This document shows positions 46,773 to 61,700 of a stretch of DNA of 64,000 nucleotides, one piece after another. Both the position numbers and the translations under genes were made by a program. The stretch is from Morella rubra (taxonomy: Eukaryota > Streptophyta > Magnoliopsida > Fagales > Myricaceae), in contig CM025855.1 in assembly GCA_003952965.2 (NCBI GenBank), positions 24,047,469 through 24,111,468 of the forward strand, read 5' to 3'. Below the pieces are notes generated by a model that worked only from the letters and a program-made list of their open reading frames with translations, had not been told where the DNA came from and made no database searches. Numbering within the stretch: position 1 is the first letter of the stretch; every line of letters starts with the position of its first letter.

Positions 46773-49700
46773 ATGGCTTACGAGTCAGGTTGCCCTTCTC
46801 AAGATGGAAGGGATGAAGGTTAGTTGTTTGCTTAACTCATTAAGAAGCTATATTTCATTTTGCAGATAGTTTTGTTTACTTAGGTTCAAATTTTGGCATG
46901 CAATGGTTGATTTGGCAGATGATGAGGAAGAATACGAGGAGGCTGGTGGGAGCAATCGGTTTTTGGGATTCATGTTTGGAAATGTTGATAACTCTGGCGA
47001 TCTTGATGTTGATTACCTTGACGAGGTAACATTCTTCTTCCCTTGATGCAATCTATAGTTTCTACGTACAGATTTAAACAAGCATACCAACAATGCTAAG
47101 TATATATTCATATGAAGTTCTTAATGGGCAAATGGATTTCATATCTACTTTTTTGATAAGTAAAACTTTATTAATAAAAAGATGTGTTAACAGTACAAAA
47201 AACTATACTGAAAACACCTAAACCATACAAGCTAAAAAGCTAAGAAAATCCAGATAGCCTGAAAAAGGAAAACCCAACACCGCATTTGCCAATAGAAAAA
47301 GAGATTGCAACAAATTGCCCCTCATACTGTCCAATGACATCGCCATATCTTCAAAGCATCTTTTGTTCCTCTCCCTCCACAAACTCCACCAAATACAAGA
47401 AGAAATCGTCTTCCAAACTGCCAAAGCAATTGGGTCATCAAACTTCCTTTTCCAACACCTTAACATATCAACCAACTTCCTAGGCATAACCCAGGAAATA
47501 TTCAAAATACAAAACACATACGACCACAAACCCTCAAAACCGAACAATGAAGAAGAACATGATCCTCCTGTGACATAGAGCTGGTTTTGGAACTTTTCTA
47601 CAATCTTTTTGTAGGGAGCTTTGTGTTTGAAATTTGTGGTTTCGTTTTTAGGATTGTGGATGAAGGGGGGCACTTTGATTCAATTGTTGCATGTTTCACT
47701 GTAGTTTCTGTGGAGGCGTGTGGATGGCACTGCTTCCATGGGAATTTGGTGGAAAAAAAGATGCCGTTTATGACTGAAATAATGGGGTTGAATCTGGACC
47801 CAAATTTTGTGGTTTTGTTCCATCAGGTTTTTGCCTAAAAATTAGAGCAAACCACTTGTCCACATTTTACCCCTCTTTAAGTTGACAATTTCTCTTCTAA
47901 AGCCGAGATTAAAAAAGACTCAGGCCTGCACGCCCCTCAAAAATCCATTGGACAGTATATCAATTCTATATATGTTGCAATTCCACTGTACTTCTAGTAG
48001 TAGACCATATCTTATTCTGACTTCATCCAATATCTCCTTTCGCAATCTGACAGTCTCTCAAAAACGGTTTTAGGGGGGGCTGAGGATCACTGAGTAGATG
48101 TATTATAGCTTGGGATAGTCAGGCTCTAAAGGGTGAAGTGGTGCTGCAACAGAGGACACTGGTTACAAGAATTTGGTTTCAGCAGCTATACAGGGGTTTT
48201 TAGGTTGGGGTTGAATGGTTAGTTGGTGACTAATTGGTAGGATTGCTTGTTCTTTTGTGTCCATGCAGTAAGGAAAAGAGTTTGATGTGCTGTTGGAAAA
48301 GAGGTGAGAAGAAGTGGAATTGATTTTGACCAGGACTGTCTATATCCACAGAGGCTCTTACTGCTACGTCATATCAAACTGCCTTAGTGTGCCATACACT
48401 CAAGCCTCTCATTTCTAACTGTTGTATGCCTAAGGACTAGCCTATCATGCTGAACCATTTTACTTGAGGCTTTCATACCTCACGCATGCCATAGATTTGG
48501 TGATATCCAGCCACATTGCTGGAGAGAAATATCCTCTTTGGAAGTCGTACAGTAACACTATGGGTCGTGACATTTAAGGAACCTTTTGGTCCAGAGAGAA
48601 ATCTCCCTGGCAGATTGTAAGGTGTTAGCATCTTATTTTGCTGTACATTCAGCTTCAAATAGGTTTTGAGGCAAGGGTATTTTCATAATCTCTGTTATTG
48701 CCGGACATGGGTTGGATACAGGGCTTGTCATGCATGGTGTTTCACCTATTCTAAAGTCAATTTTTGGTTGGTTTTGTAGTCTCAACCTTGATAGGCAGAG
48801 TTTAAATTGACCATAGGCGGGTGTGATTGTGCCCAAACAACTAGAGATCTGTAATGGAGGATCGAGTGATTTGGTCATCAATGTGTGTTGGCCCTGCTTG
48901 TTCTCTCTCTCTTTTTTCTCTTTCTTTTGTTTTTCTTTAGTGTCTGTTACTGTTAATGTAATTGTTCCCACAGCCTTGAGCAGAAGCAAATTAACAAACT
49001 TCTCTTTTCTCGTTTTATTCTTTACAACCCAAAAACAAGTCCTTCCACACCTTGGGAGGCCCGGCACCTCTAAATTTGTCCAACTTTTTGCCATTGAATA
49101 ATCTTTGAAATCCAACACAAACAGCTGCCAGTAAAAATGCTTCAATCTGTTTGATTGTTTTTCTAAGCTTTCTGTCTAAACGAAACCTACCTTATCAGCT
49201 TGTACTCATTCTACAAATTCTAAAGTCTTTACCTTGCATATGAAACCTGTAAATTTTCTCAGCCTAATGTTCACCATTAGTGCATATATACAGGTTGTGT
49301 GTAATCTTCCCTATGTCTTTTGGCACCACTCCACTTGTTAGACAATCATGCAACTTCTCAGAAATGAAAACTTCAAATAATGGGCGTTGCTGAGTTCAGA
49401 ACACATACGTACAGGCATGTTTGGCAAATGAAAAGTTTGGGAAATTTTCAAAATTTTTGGATGTGGTGTCAAGACCTAGAGAGTTTGGACTTTTATGGGA
49501 GTTTGTGAAAATTTTGTAGTTTGTTTGGGTAGATGATGGAAACTTGTGGAGTTTTATGGAAGTTGGTGAAAAAATGAGGACATAGATGATTTGATTGAAT
49601 TTTTTATGTGTATTTTGATGGAGACAGGTGATTTGATGAGGGAGAGAGATTGTGAATAGAGATGATTTTGAAGTTTTTTAATTATTTTTTAAAATTTTCT

Positions 49701-52700
49701 GAAATTAAAAAATGGGGGTAACATTGTCAAAATACAGGTAAAAGTTAGGGATAAAAATGTCCACTTAAAAATGTGAAAATTTTATACCGAAATTTTTTCC
49801 TTTTGTTATGTTTGGCAGTGAAAATTTTGGACGTGTGAATTTTTTTGAAAATTCTCACTTGCCAAACATTCCCGTACCTCTTGCTCAAGTATACATTCAA
49901 CTATTAGATGTTTTCACCTCTCTTGAATCCTCTACTTCCTGCAAGTGTGGGAGGTCCTTTTTCTTTAGCCTAATCTATAATGTTTCGAAGGGTGATTTTG
50001 TTAGCATAATAATTTACCTATTTATTTGTTGTAGCATTGATGCTAATTAAACCACTCTGCTTTTCAGGATGCAAAGGAGCATCTTGCTGCACTAGTTGAC
50101 AAGCTGGGTCCCTCGCTGACAGATATAGATGTATGGATCGCAATGTTGTGTTTTTGGATGTTCGCCAAAATGAAAATATAGGATCTTATTTTGGCTACAA
50201 GTGGCCTATGATTATCTCTTTTTTATCTTTGTACTTTAGGGGATTATGCTTGTAGTTTGTTTCTCACTTATCTCTGATAGTAAAAATGTTATTTACCTTT
50301 CAGTTGTCAGTAAAATCGCCGCGAACGCCAGCTGATGCTGCTGAACAAGGTGATGTTGTACACCAGTAATACTTTCTTGTGCAGTTTCTCATGTCCTGTC
50401 AGTATCAATATTTCTTCAACTCCTTAAATTTAATCTCTTAAATGTACGTTGAATAAATGTGGTCAAGTATTAGCATGTGCAGGGGGCAGGAGTTTTGGTG
50501 AATGGAGTCATGTTTACCCAAGTTGGATTATTCTAATTGTCTGGATCTAATACAGCATTAGAGTGTAGTTGAAAAGAGCTACTAAGCTTCTGTATGGTTT
50601 ACTTGCTAAGCAACACAAGGTTGCTTTCTGATTTCAAAAAGGTTGAATCAATTTTTGTTGTTGAAGATTCATTGTGTGTGGTCACTCTTACGATTCTTGT
50701 AACCTGTTTTGCCTGATTAATTCGGTCAGGATTGTGCATCAATATCTCTACCTTTTTACATTGTCTGTTGAAAATTGGAGAATTTTGCGCTGTAGTGCAT
50801 ATGTACACAAACAGATGTTGAGATCCATGAATAGAAGTCCTTACCTGGTAAATAATAAGCAAGGGCAAGGGCAAGGACACTAGAACAGCATAGTTTGTCG
50901 AAAAACAATTTGCTTTTCAAAGCAGTTAGAGCAGCACAGTTTAGAAGTTTGCTTCAACTCAGGTTCCCTTGAAAGTGCATATTGTTCGATGGCATAGGGG
51001 TTTATATGGAGAGCCACTGTGTTCTATAGACTGTCTCTCTATACTGTGCATGAAAAGGGATTTGTGAGGTTGGGATTGGATCATTTCTCTTAAGAATAGA
51101 CACTAAAAAGGGTGGAAGCTTTCCTGATGTGTAATTTCAATCCAGTTTCTTTGGCTTCTGATATTTGTGTTTTCTTTTGTTGGCCGTTAGATTATGATGA
51201 GAAGGCAGAAGATGCCGTCGATTATGAAGACATTGATGAGCAATATGAGGGTCCAGAGATTCAAGCTACCACTGAGGAGGATCATTTGTTGCCGAAAATG
51301 GAGTACTTTTCTGCTGAAGTTCCTCTTGCTGCTTTGAAGCCTACATCCATCTTTGACGATGAAAATTACGATGAGGAACTTGAACTCGAACATGAGATTG
51401 TGGATAACAATGTTCAGATTCAAACTTTATCAGGTGTGGTATCTACTAATCTATTGCTTCCCAATTTTCTTATTATTTATTTCTCATTTTTTCATCTTGG
51501 ATACATCTTCACTCACCCTCACCTACCCACACCGATCCACCAATTCCATCTGCGCTCCCACCTCTCACCTGCCCACACACTTATATATGTAGATATGGTG
51601 TGGGTTTATATTAGACCAAGTTTACCTGTTGTTCACTACACCCTTAAAAACTTTTCAATGTATAGGGTATTTGGATAAATCCCTTGTTGGATTAGATGTT
51701 CTCCTTATAAAAGTTTTCTTTATGCTAAATATCAAGATGTCTTCAGATTAATCCCTATATCAACTGAAAAATCTTCAAAGTTCTAGTTTTTTGCCTGCCT
51801 ATTTCAGGTGAGTTGGGTGAGAGTTCTGCTGTGGTCTCTAAAGGAGAGAAATCTCTTGAGGGCGATCTAGAAGTTGGCTCTCCAGAGGCTGAAAATGTGG
51901 TCGTCGATGAAGAAGAAGACCAGGTCAACTTGTGAAACACTAGAACTCGCATTTACACTCATTTTCTAAAGAAAGGCCAATTTTATCATGAGCCCTTCCA
52001 TGCTGTTTTTTAAGTTTTATCACCCCCATACACCCATGTAATATTGTATAAAATAGATTTTCTTATGGAATGTTATGCAACATATTGCATGGTATTCCAG
52101 TGTATCAATACCAGAATCCAATACAAGTACGAGCCGATTTTCAAGTAATAGTATTTCTAAGACCAGAAATATTCGACAAATAAGAACTTTGTTTTTTTTT
52201 TCTTTTTTCTCTTTTTTCCGAAAACAAATTCTTTCATTCTGCAGTAAACTGGCAAGATTTTGATTTGCTAACCATATGTCCTATTCGAAGGATTGAAGGA
52301 ATAGAACTGTATATTTTAGTTAAGATTTTTGGAAAACACATTATTACACTGAACATGATGCTCTTTTTCTTGTTCAGTACTTAATTTTTCATTTGTTTGG
52401 TGTTTTATATATGCATATTGGGCTATGCAATATTTCATATGTAATTGTATTTTCATTTCCAACGTATTTAGTAATTATCGTAGGATTGTTTAATGCTGTG
52501 ATAATGTTTGAAAATTCGGTCACTTGATAAGTTTGATGTCTGCCTTTGAGTTCTTTTGGGTATCATCTTATTTTGGTTTGCATGTATTAATCTAGTTTGC
52601 ACCACTCTGTGAATGCTGTCTTGGCTGCTTATCAGATCATTCTATTTGGCTCTAACAATATGTTGATGTTTACTTCTTTTCATTTTTTGTTTCCATTTTT

Positions 52701-55700
52701 CCTTTTTACTTCATGATATCCGGCAGGAAGTACCTCAAGGTCAGGAAATTTCATTAGACAAGAAAGACTCTACACCACTACCTGTTTTGTGTATTGAGAA
52801 TGGGAAGGTCATCTTACGATTCTCTGAAATTTTTGGTATTCATGAGACGTTGAAGAAGGTGGAGAAGAGAGACCATAGGTACTCCATTCCCAAAGGTACT
52901 GGCTGTATTCACTCCATTCGCAAAGCTGCATAGCATCTTGAACTCATCCATGTGTGTAAATATTAGTTTGTTGATTGTCGTGGGAGTTTTGAATAGAGCA
53001 ACCTCCCTGCCTTCCTTTGAATAGAACAACCTCCCTGCCTTCCTAAAGTGAGGGGAGAAAGAAAAAGAGATACCATCATCGTTTTATTGCTTGCCTGGTT
53101 ATTGTCTAATTTTCTGTTCTCTGGCCTTTTATCCTTCCAGATAGGTTCAAATATATGGACGTATCTGATATTGTTGAAGAGGATGAGGAGGCGTTTTTAA
53201 AGGATGCTGGTCAAGGTTATTCATTTTTGAAACAGGCATGCGAAATTGAACATAGTCTCTCAGCTCCTCATGATGATGGTCCAGAGGTTGCTACATTTGG
53301 TGTTCTGCAAGGGGCTGCCTCATTGACTTCAGAAAATAATGAGCAAAGGAAGGATTCCGCCCACAGCGTAGAACCAGTGAAAGAAGGTGTAGTGGGATAT
53401 GTTTCTGCAAAAGTGCAGTCAGCTATATGTCCTGGATTTTACCCTATTGATCAGCAAGACTGGGAAGAGGGGATTATCTGGGACAGTTCTCCTGTAGCGA
53501 GTGGCAATTCTGTTGAAAGTTGTGAAATTTCAGGACCTGGCTTGGAAGCTTTAGTTGTTAGTGAAACAGAACAAGAGACTGTGACAAAAGATCCTGAGTC
53601 AGAGCCCCCAGTGGGACTGAATGAGAATGATCATTGTCATTTTCTTTGTAGATCTCCTAATTTATTGGAGCCCTTGGGCTCAAGAAATTCTTTGGGACAT
53701 ACAGACCTCCCATTCTCATTCAGCAGATACCATCCACAACTTCTAAGGTTAGAATCTCGTCAAGAAGAGGAAGTCTCTAGCCATGCAGATGGTAGAAAGG
53801 TGAATGGTGATGAGGAGCTTCACCAAAGTGATGGTTTAAGGCATTTTAGCAAACTCACATCACACAGACCCACATCACAATACAGAGAAATGATGGACGA
53901 CGAATCTTGGTTGGACAAAATAATATGGGAGACTGATGGCCCCATTGAGAAACCAAAGCTCATCCTCGATCTTCAAGATGAGCAAATGCTTTTCGAAATT
54001 TTAGAGAGCAAGGATTCTAACCATCTTGGGCTTCATGCGGGGGCTATGATCCTAACTCGTTCCATAAAGTCGAGGAATGGAGATTCTTTGGAGCAACTTG
54101 GTCATGGAGGCCAATCTGGTTGGCGATCTGTTGCTAATGATAAACACTATTCAAACAGGAAAACTTCTCAGAAAATCAAATCAAATTCCGAAAAACGTAC
54201 TGCCCATGGCGTCAAAGTTTTCCATTCACAACCTGCAGTTATGCTGCAGACAATGAAACTGAAATTGAGCAAGTAAGAACAGATGTGTTATCTTTGTTGC
54301 GGATATGTGATCTTCTTTTGTGTTTCTACTATCCTTTCTTGGTTTGACCAAATGTTTTGTACTATTGACTCATCTGTTTTTCATGTAGTTTAATCTTAAA
54401 GTAATCTACTCCAGTATCCTGCTATAATTCCAATTACGAGCATTCCATTTGGAATTGAACTCTCTGACTGAAATCCTTTCCAATCTATCTGTGGATATAA
54501 ATATGCATGTATCACACTTGGCATGTGTACTCAGGTGGGCTGCCAATGGCAGTCTGCTTGAAAACCTAAGTCTGCACTTAAGTTCTGGAGAATCAATGTA
54601 CAAGTAGAAGACAACCTATTTTCTTTCCTCAAATTGGTTTTATTGACCTTGCTTACGTGAATGGGTAATCTCTACCGACTCTATCAAGACTCAACTGGTT
54701 ATATCTCTAGCCTTGTGTTGTTAATTAATGAACCTCGATAACCAAGCTTTGTATACTATTGAGTCATTAACTAGACTCACTGGATGTTCCTACTAATGTT
54801 GATGGTTTGACATTTTATGGACTTTGAATCTGTTGAGGCTGGGAACAGCTTTTAAGCAGGAAGTAGTGGTGCCTTGTTAGACCAACTGAGCTTTTAATTG
54901 CTGAACAGGCCAAGGGAAATGTTGTAAGCCTAATAGCTTTCGATGGCGATCAGGGGCATTAATGGACACTTGCCTTCATAGAAGTTATAATTGTAAGCGT
55001 CATGATGATACAGGTTTTAATAATGGTTACTTGCAAAGTCTTCCAGGTGGTTAAGGTTTGCTTGGGGATTAGGGTATTCCTGATTTATATCAAAGCTGTT
55101 TTTCACTTGCATGTGATCCATGATGTTGTTTAACATGTGAATTTCACTTTATTATTTTCTGGACGTGACTATAGTTTTTAATGCTCCACATCTTGCGTGC
55201 CCGATGGAGTCTTACATGCTGTTTTTCAGCAAAGAACTTGGTAATTTTCATCGACCAAAAGCTTTGTGGTACCCACATGACAATAAGGTTGCTGTCAAAG
55301 AACAAGGGAAGTTACCTAACCAAGGACCCATGAAAATAGTAGTGAAGAGCTTGGGAGGCAAAGGAAGCAAACTTCATGTCGATGCTGAGGAAACCATCTC
55401 TTCTATAAAAACAAAAGCTTCAAAAAAGCTAGGTTGTCATCTTTCTTTTGAAGCGGTTAGGTGCTCTATTTGTTGGAAATTGGCTTAATTTACTGTCTTA
55501 GGATGTTGGCTCCTATATCTGAAGACATATGAGCTTACTTGGCACATTCTCTTTTTCTAGATTTCAAGCTATCAGAAATGGTCAGGTTATTTTACTTGGG
55601 AAAGGAACTCGAAGACAATAGCTCTCTTGCTTCCCAAAATGTTCAACCAAACTCCTTGCTTCATCTTGTTCGTACACGAATACATTTGTTGCCAAGAGCA

Positions 55701-58700
55701 CAGAAGCTGCCTAGTGAGAATAAATCTCTGCGCCCTCCTGGGGCATTCAAGAAGAAGTCCGAACTCTCTGCAAAAGATGGTCATGTCTTCCTAATGGAGT
55801 AAGTGAGTCGAAAGTTTTTTCTCCAACTTTAGTTGTAGGTCCATCTTATCCCCAACCACCATATGAGGAGGGCTTACTAGCTGGCTGGGTGTGTAAATAT
55901 TGTTAGTATATTGTTCTCTGTATCTTCTTGATTGGGTTTGGTACTATGGCGTCCATATAATGGGGCAGTCACCTGTTTTGATTAATTTGTGCATCACATT
56001 TTCTAGTTGACTTTGTGGAAGGTTATATGGAGATGTTATTTCTTCTTATGTAGCAGAGCTCATTAATTTTAAGGACTTTGATCGGCTGCTTCCAAGTAAT
56101 GGAAAAAGTAGTTGAGTTTGGGTATCTACATTTGTACCATATTCTACATCTTAATATCTCGTGTCAAACTTGCCTTCTTATGCATTTGATTATCACTTTC
56201 TAGGTAATTATAGGGAACAAATAGCCTTTTTTCATATCATGTTTTGGATGACACATACTGTCACCTACTCTGATATTAGCAGTAATTAATATTTTGGGGT
56301 AAGAAGGTTATTAATTAATTTCTTCATTCCTGCACTAAGAGCCTGTTCATTGTGCGTAATCTTGTTGTTTAATTTTTCCTCTAATATCAAGATCAATGTC
56401 TTTTCTTTAGTTTATTGCTCTGTGTATTCCCAAAATCATTTGTTCTTCTATCTCTGCAGGTATTGTGAGGAAAGGCCTTTACTTTTGGGAAATATTGGTA
56501 TGGGTGCAAGGCTATGCACTTACTATCAAAAATGTGCTCCAGATGATCAAACTGGGTCCATGTTGCGCAATGGAAACAGCAGCTTGGGGCATGTCATTGT
56601 ACTAGATCCTGCTGATAAATCCCCTTTCCTTGGAGATATAAAACCAGGATGTAATCAGTCATCTGTTGAAACAAACATTTATAGAGCACCCATATTTCCC
56701 CATAAGGTGCCATCAACTGACTATCTGTTGGTCCGTTCTGCAAAGGGAAAACTTTCCATTAGACGTATTGACAAGATTGATGTTGTTGGACAGCAGGTTT
56801 GCTATGATAATAGTCTTCCCCGATATATCCATCCCATACTCATATTAGAGTTTTGCTTTAGTAGCTGCTAATAATGTTTGCTTAGCATATGCTACTGATT
56901 CAAGCCATCATTGCTGCTAATATTACTGGCAATGATACTTCTGACGCTAGTCTGCTACAGAAATCATTATTTCCAACTGGAACTAACCTATGCTTACATA
57001 AACAACAATGATATTAACAGAGTCTCACATGTAAATGCTATAGTTCATAATGAAAACTTAAGGGGCAAGCAAAACAACAAAAAACCCTGGGAAGTATCCC
57101 GAAGTGATTTATTGAGCAAAAAGTAGGAAGGGATGAAGAAGCGGAGCACAGGTGGCATTTTGGCTCTAAAAAAGCTTGCAAAGGGCTTACTCATGCTTAG
57201 AAGCCCAAACATGTCCCTCCCTCTCTCCCTTGCTTTCTCTAACATTATGCCAGAATCATGCGAGTAACTCTGAAACAGCTGCCACCACTTCTGTTTGGTG
57301 TTTCTCTGTTAAGCGGCTCCAACCATTTCTCGTTGGATTACACCACATATTGGATATCATGGACTATTCTGAGAATTCGAATAGAAAAATGGTCGTATAA
57401 TTTATTAAGTCGCATTACTTGATTGTTGGTTTGGGGTTGAATCCTTGCCCAGACACTTTCCAAACCCTTCCAATACAAAAGTAATACGCCAAATAACATT
57501 TGTTTCTCAGAGTGGGTAGGATGGGAAGGGCATTTTGTTTCATAGAGAGGTGCTTGACGATGTTTCTGGCCCACTTGGTTTTGGAGTGGGGGCAGCTAGC
57601 CATTTTATCTGGTGGGGTTGGGGAGGAGGAATACACCCTGAACTTATCCCGATGCCATTAATAGTCAAGAACTCCAGATTTCTATTGGTAGTTTATGTTT
57701 TCCTTGAACTGTATACTGCCCAGCATTGTCATGCTATTGGTAAGTTATGTATTGAGGAAGGCTTTTGTGGTGTCGAAATTACCTAATTTGTTCTATTTTA
57801 CTTTTCATTGTAGGAGCCTCTCATGGAGGTGATATCTCCTGGATCCAAGGCCCTTCAGAATTATATGACAAACAGGTTACTAGTGCACATGGCCCGTGAG
57901 TTCCGTACTGCTGAAAAGCGTCATTTGTCCCCTCGTATCCGTGCAGATGAGTTGCCTGGACAGTTTCCTTACCTATCTGAAACCATTATTCGGAAGAAAT
58001 TGAAGGAACATGCTAATTTGCAGGTAATTATGCATTTTTGCTTTGGCATCCAAGTTTTAATAGGCTGTAGCACTGACATCGGTATGCTGCTTTTAGTATT
58101 ACATATGTTGTATTATCTGTCTTTTAGACTGTCTGTTCCTATAATGGTTTTCTATTGTATTTGTGCCTCACCTAAATGCTTCACACTATTTCCAGAGGGG
58201 ACCAAATGGTCAGTGGATTTGGGTTAAGAAGCGCAATTTCCGCATTTGGTCAGAGGATGAATTGAGAGAGAAGGTGAAACCTGAAGATGTGAGTGATTCT
58301 TTATCTCATTGCCTTCGTTTCTTTATTTAAAAACTAAAGCCTTTCTATTAGAAATTCTTCCTTACCTTTTAGAAAAAATTTGTAGAACTGGTTATGGTGG
58401 TTGTTTTGAACTATCTGCTAAGATAATCTTGTCACCTGCATGCCTTTGAGTCCAAGAAGAAAAATGAAAAATCGTTCATGGTGTTTGTCAGCTACTTTAT
58501 TTCTCCTTTCTTTTTCCTCACAGTTTGTATGGCTGTTGGTTTCCTCATTTAACTTTACTGGTCTTGGTGTGTGCCCATCTAATCTTTCTTAATAAATCAT
58601 GACTCCCGAAATAAATGAAAAAGGTACAGGTGGATTTCATTATATGTACTTTTGCACATTTGTTTATGGGCTTCATTTTTCTTGCTTAGTGTGTCCAGCA

Positions 58701-61700
58701 TGTGTTTGTTCTGGTAATGGTGTTGGGGTCTAAGAGTCAAGCGCAATCCACTATTCTTCAATGTTGCTTCCTTTATTGTAGTGGAGCAGCTGTGCTGGAT
58801 AGTTTCTTATTTTTTGAGTTCATATAATTCTCATAATATTTGTTTTGTAACCTCTTTTGAATTAGGTTTGTGCCTACGAAAGCATGCAAGCTGGTATCTA
58901 CCATCTCAAGCATTTGGGAATATCTGGGCTATTGCCTACTTCTATTTCATCCGCAATGAGTCGGCTACCTGATGAAGCTATAATTCTGGCTGCTGCGTCA
59001 CACATTGAGAGGGAGCTGCAGATAACTCCATGGAACTTGAGTAGCAATTTTTTTAACTGTGTAATTCAGGTAAAATATGTGATCAAATTTGTGAAATTGG
59101 CATGCCATCTATGCAGACTACGCTTTGGAAGCAGGCAGTGCTGCTTGTTATGCATCTTGGTTGACAATAAATGAATATTGGCTTTTTCCTACTGCCAGAC
59201 ATTACCACAATTGCTAACTTTATCAGAATTAGTCTAGTTGAAGGTGAAATGATGTTTACGTGCATCTAATTTTGTGAGGTGTCAGTTGGAAATTTAAATT
59301 TTAGAAGATTGTGAGTAGATTTATTACGTAATTCTTTATAACCCATCTTGGTAATTGATATACCTCTGTGACCTTAATTTCTTTTGTGGTCAGTAGATGA
59401 AAAGTGTTCTATGCTAAGAAAAGTTGACCTCAGGTTCCTATCCTTATGTTTTGGCAGATATCAGGGTCCGTTTTGTTGTTTTTGGAAGGTTGGCTGGTGC
59501 TTATTCTTGAGATATGAGGTCTTTATAGTTCTTTTCCTCTGAGGAACCTATATAGGTTTTGGATAAATTTTAGACTGGAAAACAGGAATGACCCTTCTCT
59601 GTTTTCACTTTACTGCACTTATTCTGATGACACTCCTCAGTTTTGCTCTTCAATGATGCGAGAAATTGTTTCTCTGGGTGGTTGAAGGCTACCAGTTTTG
59701 AGAATCTTGAACTTGAAATTATATAGTGAATTGCGTTCGAAAATATTTCAAGTTTATTGAATGTGAGAATGTACTTAGTGCTTTCTCTTTCATTTTCAGA
59801 TAGGCATCACAACATCAAAAAATGGGGAGAGCATTTCTTACTTTTGATAATTGTCATGATAATGTCTTTTCTTCATCAAACTTGTCCCAGCCTGCAGTGA
59901 AAATCATGTTTAACTTGTATGTGACATCCTATGGTTTTGTGTTGTTCACGTCCATGCATGTGTGATGGTTTGTTGTCCCTTTTTTGTTATTGGTTTCTTG
60001 TGATTTTCTCTTGAAGGGAAAAGAAAACATTGAGCGTTTGGAAATTACTGGTGTTGGTGATCCTTCTGGTCGGGGCCTAGGTTTCAGCTATGTGCGCACT
60101 ACTCTAAAGGCACCAATGTCAAGTGCAATGATGAAGAAGAAAACAGCTACTGTTCGAGGAGGTCCCACTGTAACTGGAACAGATGCTGACCTTCGTAGAT
60201 TGAGCATGGAAGCTGCAAGAGAGGTATGTCTATTTTACTGGGACTATTGTTTCTTAATTTGTTTAACCCAACTTAATAGTCTCGCAGCTCATTAAGCTGC
60301 TTCCTATGGGGCACCCTCATTTTTGAATTTGCTAATTTTCTAGATAGATATAGAAATGAAAAACAAAAAACTGAAAAAAAAGGTGGAAGGATTTAGGTAC
60401 TCTATTATCCATACTTTGACCATGTATGTCTGTTCCAAGATCCAATATCTCTTTACACTTCATACATGAGATTAGTACTACATCTTGACTATCAACAAAC
60501 GGTACCTCATCTCTAAGCTTATCTCAATCTCAGTTAAAGTGTAATGCAAAGCACATATATAGGGTTCTCTAAGCTGATTTCCATCCCAGTTGAAGTGTAA
60601 TGCAAAGGGCATATATAGGGTTCTAGTAGCTTAATTCTCAGAGGTCTTTAGACTCCTAAAATAGAAACTGTATAATTCTGAATTTGGATGTTAAACATTT
60701 TGATATCTCTGGGCCAATCACACAAGAGTCTGGGCAAAGGAAATCACCAAGATATCATTGTATATTCCATCACAGAAGAACCGCTTGGAACAAAACAAGT
60801 GAATTTGCTAATGTGAGTAGTCCATGGATTGCCTCAAGTTGAGGCTCTTAATAGTCCGCATCAATTCCTTGTGTGTATTGGTGAAATAACTGAAACATTT
60901 CAGACTGTTGCTGTATAGACATGTATTGGTGAGTTGACTGGAATTGTGATTTCGGGTTCCTTATTGTTGGTTTTTCTTTATATCCTGGCTTTGGTGCTTT
61001 TATCTTAATCACTTCATATGGTTTTCCACCACCACAGTATTTCCCATCCTTGGGTAAACACTCGAAACTGTTGAAACTGTTAACACTTCCTTTCTTTTGT
61101 CTCTTATCCCCCAGATGATGAGAATAACAGTTTTTCTTGATTTTTGTATGGATAAAAGGAACATTGGGGTGTCTTTAGTTTTTATTATCACTCTGTTTTC
61201 TCTTTTTGGCAATCTCAAAGTTGCATTGTAAGATTTCATGCCCGTAATCTCTCTTGTCTACCTACGTACTTCTTATCTCTTTTCCTTATTCTGGCTGTGG
61301 TTGCTCATAGAATTGAAAAATTGCAAAGGGATTTTCTGTGGGGAAGCGATGTTGGGGTACACAAATTTCATCTACTTAACTGAAAGACGGTTTGTTCTGC
61401 TATCCAATGTGGGGGTTTGGGGATCAGGATACTTTCTTTGTTTAACAAAGCATTGTTGGGTAAATGGTTATGGAGGTTTGCTACTGAGCCTGTTAGTTTG
61501 TGGAGGAGTATTATAGCAGAGAAATATGGTACAAATGTGGGTGATTGGAGCACTTTGTCCCCCCACGGCTCTTACGGGGTAAGCCTCTGGAAGTTCATTA
61601 GGAAGGGGTGAGATTCTTTCAAAGAGCAAACTCGGGTTGTGGTGGGTAACGGACAAAATGTTAGTTTCTGGCATGATGTGTGGTGTGGGGATAGACCTTT

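Noticed and set aside
51112..51678. 188-codon frame as a separate gene
   Set aside because: Its useful part is the TAF1 exon 51191-51433; the rest is read-through into introns.
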